Source: Pomphorhynchus laevis (lineage: Eukaryota; Acanthocephala; Palaeacanthocephala; Echinorhynchida; Pomphorhynchidae). Taken from it: a stretch of DNA of 64,000 nt. Every line of letters starts with the position of its first letter. Position 1 is the stretch's first letter. The notes beneath the pieces are model-generated. The model was not told the DNA's origin. It made no database searches and saw nothing but the letters and a program-made list of their open reading frames with translations. The stretch is from assembly GCA_012934845.2 (NCBI GenBank), contig WNNJ02001936.1:54766-118765 (forward strand), given 5' to 3'. A program made the translations under genes and the position numbers. Of the stretch, positions 62,040 through 64,000 are shown in pieces.

Positions 62040-62399
62040 ATGTTCAAAAAGAAACCAAAATTGTTTCCTGGAAGTTGCGTATACCGCATTCATTACCGAG
62101 ATCGTGATGCGGGTTATGTAGGACAAACCCGAGAAACATGCTCCAAGCGCATTTATCAGCATCGATATGCGCTAAAACGGGGTTACTCATCGTCTGCTGT
62201 TGTTAACCACGTCCTATCGACCGATCATGGGATTGACTTTAGAAAAGCTAAGATTATCTGTGTTGAAAACAACTTGCAACGTCGTCTTGTAAAAGAATCA
62301 ATCTTAATAAATTCCGAAGCGAATGCGATGGCCGGAAATAAGTCTAGCAAGTCACTACGATTACCAGTATCGCATGAAATTGTGGACGGTATCACGTAA
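62040..62399 (+). CDS. PLE GIY-YIG endonuclease fragment, open
   Basis: A 119-codon open frame: MFKKKPKLFPGSCVYRIHYR, DRDAGYVGQTRETCSKRIYQ, HRYALKRGYSSSAVVNHVLS, GIDFRKAKIICVENNLQRRL and VKESILINSEANAMAGNKSS. VYRIHYR-x-RDAGYVGQT is the GIY-YIG core; R..QHR, NH and KES-xLI give the downstream catalytic Arg, His and Glu positions. The CxxC normally between the Y motifs reads as YRDRDA, without Cys. The RT is absent upstream, so it is a 5'-truncated copy whose ATG is fortuitous. A tail with the hairpin motif follows. Confidence 0.7.
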   Translation: MFKKKPKLFPGSCVYRIHYRDRDAGYVGQTRETCSKRIYQHRYALKRGYSSSAVVNHVLSTDHGIDFRKAKIICVENNLQRRLVKESILINSEANAMAGNKSSKSLRLPVSHEIVDGIT

Positions 62400-62612
62400 A
62401 CGAATGGACTTCTTCCGTGGTATTCCTAGTATAAAACTTGTATCTCTGTACTGTCATTTTAATTCTCTTCGATTTTATTTTTTTATCTATTGACAAGGAC
62501 TGTTTGGTCGAAAGCTCCAATAAAAACGATTTAAACTGTATTTCGCAAGTCTATAATGAGTGATCGATACAACAATCTAATCAAAGACTTGCACGCAACT
62601 ACGTCTAATTAT
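62386..62612 (+). repeat. PLE 3' tail, copy 1
   Basis: ACGGTATCACGTAAACGAAT through AAGACTTGCACGCAACTACG is repeated at 63198-63412. It contains TTGACAAGGAC-TGTTT-GGTC-GAAAGC (62490-62514), the PLE-tail hairpin. Confidence 0.85.
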
Positions 62613-62654
62613 TATAATGTCAATTTTTATGAATTGACTAATAAATAATATGCG

Positions 62655-62790
62655 TAGTACTCAAATAAGGATTAGAGATCATTAGAATGAACTACTATGT
62701 TATCAAGTTTTAGATCCTCTTTATCTACCTAACATAGTAGAGGAACAAAATACATGCTAATGACGTGTTTCCTCTGATGAAATTAAATAA
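62655..62790 (-). repeat. PLE-associated structured module
   Basis: Full module on the minus strand: CAGAGGAAACACGTC, ATTAGCATGTATTT, CTACTATGTT, GATAACATAGTAG, CTAATGATCTCT. CTACTATGTT and AACATAGTAG pair perfectly over ten bases, with bases different from the other copies. Confidence 0.6.
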
Positions 62791-62809
62791 TATGCTAATA
62801 TTATACAAT

Positions 62810-62945
62810 ATAAGAATTAGATATCATCAAGATAAACTGCTACGTTATAAGGTTTTGACCGCTATTCCTTGACCCATAGCAGTGGATCCAAATACATGCT
62901 AATGATGTATTTTATCTGATAAAATTTAATTATCTATGTGATTAT
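62810..62945 (-). repeat. PLE-associated structured module
   Basis: AACTGCTACGTTATAAGGTT, TGACCCATAGCAGTGGATCC, ATACATGCTAATGATGTAT. A diverged second copy directly after the previous one. Confidence 0.5.
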
Positions 62946-63126
62946 CTAATATATAGTATATTATTCTAATACAAAGTATGTTGTATAATACGCTAATATT
63001 ATACAATATGATTGTATATTAACATACAATATGATTGTATGCGAATAATATACAATATAATAATATACAATATATTTTAATATTTTTTCATTATAATGAA
63101 AATAATGCTAATGACGTATTTCCTCG

Positions 63127-63182
63127 TATGATACTAGCCCTTCGGGAATCCCATTTCTGGCAAAAATTTCTCTTAAATTTTT
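63127..63182 (-). mobile_element. Gypsy integrase scrap (fossil)
   Basis: About 55 bp (CTAGCCCTTCGGGAATCCCA, TTCTGGCAAAAATTTCTC) match the integrase-coding stretch of the 51-56 kb gypsy element around 52222-52275, with several differences. It is an isolated fragment of a related element. Confidence 0.6.
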
Positions 63183-63197
63183 TCTCTTAAATAGTTT

Positions 63198-63412
63198 ACG
63201 GTATCACGTAAACGAATGGACTTCTTCCGTGGTATTCCTAGTATAAAACTTATATCTCTGTACTGTCATTTTAATTGTTTGATTTTTTATCTGTTGACAA
63301 GGACCGTTTGGTCGAAAGCTCCAATAAAAACGATTCAAACTGTATTTCGCAAGTCTATAATGAATGATCGATACAACAATCTAATCAAAGACTTGCACGC
63401 AACTACGTCTAA
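63198..63412 (+). repeat. PLE 3' tail, copy 2
   Basis: Second copy of 62386-62612, with few changes. The hairpin GACC-GTTT-GGTC before GAAAGC is perfect here. The two tails bracket the modules and the gypsy scrap. Confidence 0.85.
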
Positions 63413-63940
63413 AATATGAACTTTGCAAATCAATTAACTCAGAATCCAGGAATAAGCAACAAGCAAATTCATGCATAACAAATTCAATTCTCGGTATTGT
63501 GGAATTTAAAATAGAGGACTATGAGATACTGCTTAATGAAATAAATCAGTATTCCAATTACCCAGGCAAACAAATTTTACCAAATAAAATACTTCAAAAA
63601 TGATAGTTTCCAACAAAGGAATCGTGGGAATTCTCGTATACCACCTGACAAATATGTTACTTGAGGAATGTATATCATGATCCCAAACAAAACAATATAT
63701 ATACAATATTGTGAATTGATATTCCCCCTTCGAAGACGATACGTGGTCTAAGGATGATCTGTTGTTGGTCAGCTGACAAATTATTGACAGCACTGTTGAT
63801 ATCCTTCTGAATGCGTGTTATTGCTGGATGGAAGGTGACAGCACAATTGAATATGTTGTCATTCGACTATGTTCTTTCGCGAATGTTTAAAAGATAGTGA
63901 TGTTGCATCGCTGAAACTTCTCGATACTGCCTCTCGACTA
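63413..63940. other. Spacer without recognised gene
   Basis: The minus-strand frame 63533-63793 (86 codons) shows no recognisable domain. No repeat match seen. Confidence 0.4.
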
Positions 63941-64000
63941 GTCTATATATATATTATATATATTTTTTATATATAATATATATTATATATATTATATATT
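63941..64000. repeat. AT microsatellite at the window end
   Basis: TATATATATATTATATATAT-type run to the last base. Confidence 0.9.

Overview
This window looks like a mobile-element graveyard from an AT-rich invertebrate animal genome. It holds Penelope-like elements (PLEs) with GIY-YIG endonuclease domains, at least two LINE families, a Ty3/gypsy element of mag-like organisation, foldback and terminal-inverted-repeat DNA elements, and satellites. I found no convincing host gene and no rRNA, tRNA or CRISPR. The phylum cannot be fixed from the sequence; a helminth or arthropod would fit.

Layout: 1.9-3.4 kb holds PLE reverse transcriptase (RT) tail fragments and a LINE scrap. 4.6-5.3 kb is a LINE RT end. 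5.8-7.7 kb is the best PLE RT copy, ending in a nine-unit 44-bp array. 7.8-9.1 kb is purine/pyrimidine-biased repeat DNA. 10.7-12.3 kb is an array of ~350-bp units carrying hammerhead-ribozyme-like motifs. 12.3-14.3 and 16.5-17.3 kb are more PLE RT, with foldback elements near 16.6 and 19.9 kb. 22.1-25.3 kb is a three-unit ~1.2-kb tandem array with a small Cys-rich ORF. 25.3-33.6 kb is mainly LINE pieces plus a gypsy scrap. 35.2-38.4 kb holds two opposed fragments of an RT with a possible C-terminal nuclease-like domain. 38.4-43.1 kb is LINE and PLE debris. 43.6-45.2 kb is a PLE flanked by inverted terminal copies. 45.3-46.7 kb is a GC-richer fossil coding region of unknown, perhaps viral, origin. 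47.3-48.5 kb holds terminal-inverted-repeat units that share sequence with the later satellite. 49.3-57.5 kb is a PLE cluster hit by a young gypsy insertion. 57.6-60.85 kb is a ~310-bp satellite. 60.9-62.0 kb is an unidentified broken coding region. 62.0-63.4 kb holds PLE endonuclease and terminal repeats.

The strongest unexpected signal is small self-cleaving-RNA structure. On the minus strand the 310-bp satellite encodes a complete hammerhead fold: helix III, a GUC cleavage triplet, helix I, CUGAUGA, helix II and GAAA. A second family near 11-12 kb carries a different, helix-I-open hammerhead and resembles animal retrozymes, circular-RNA repeats thought to be moved by PLEs. A third recurring signature, a short hairpin between CTGANGAA and GAAA, occurs eleven times, mostly at PLE ends. 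The window therefore holds candidate ribozyme repeats beside the PLEs that could mobilise them; that link is inference. All alignments here were made by eye.
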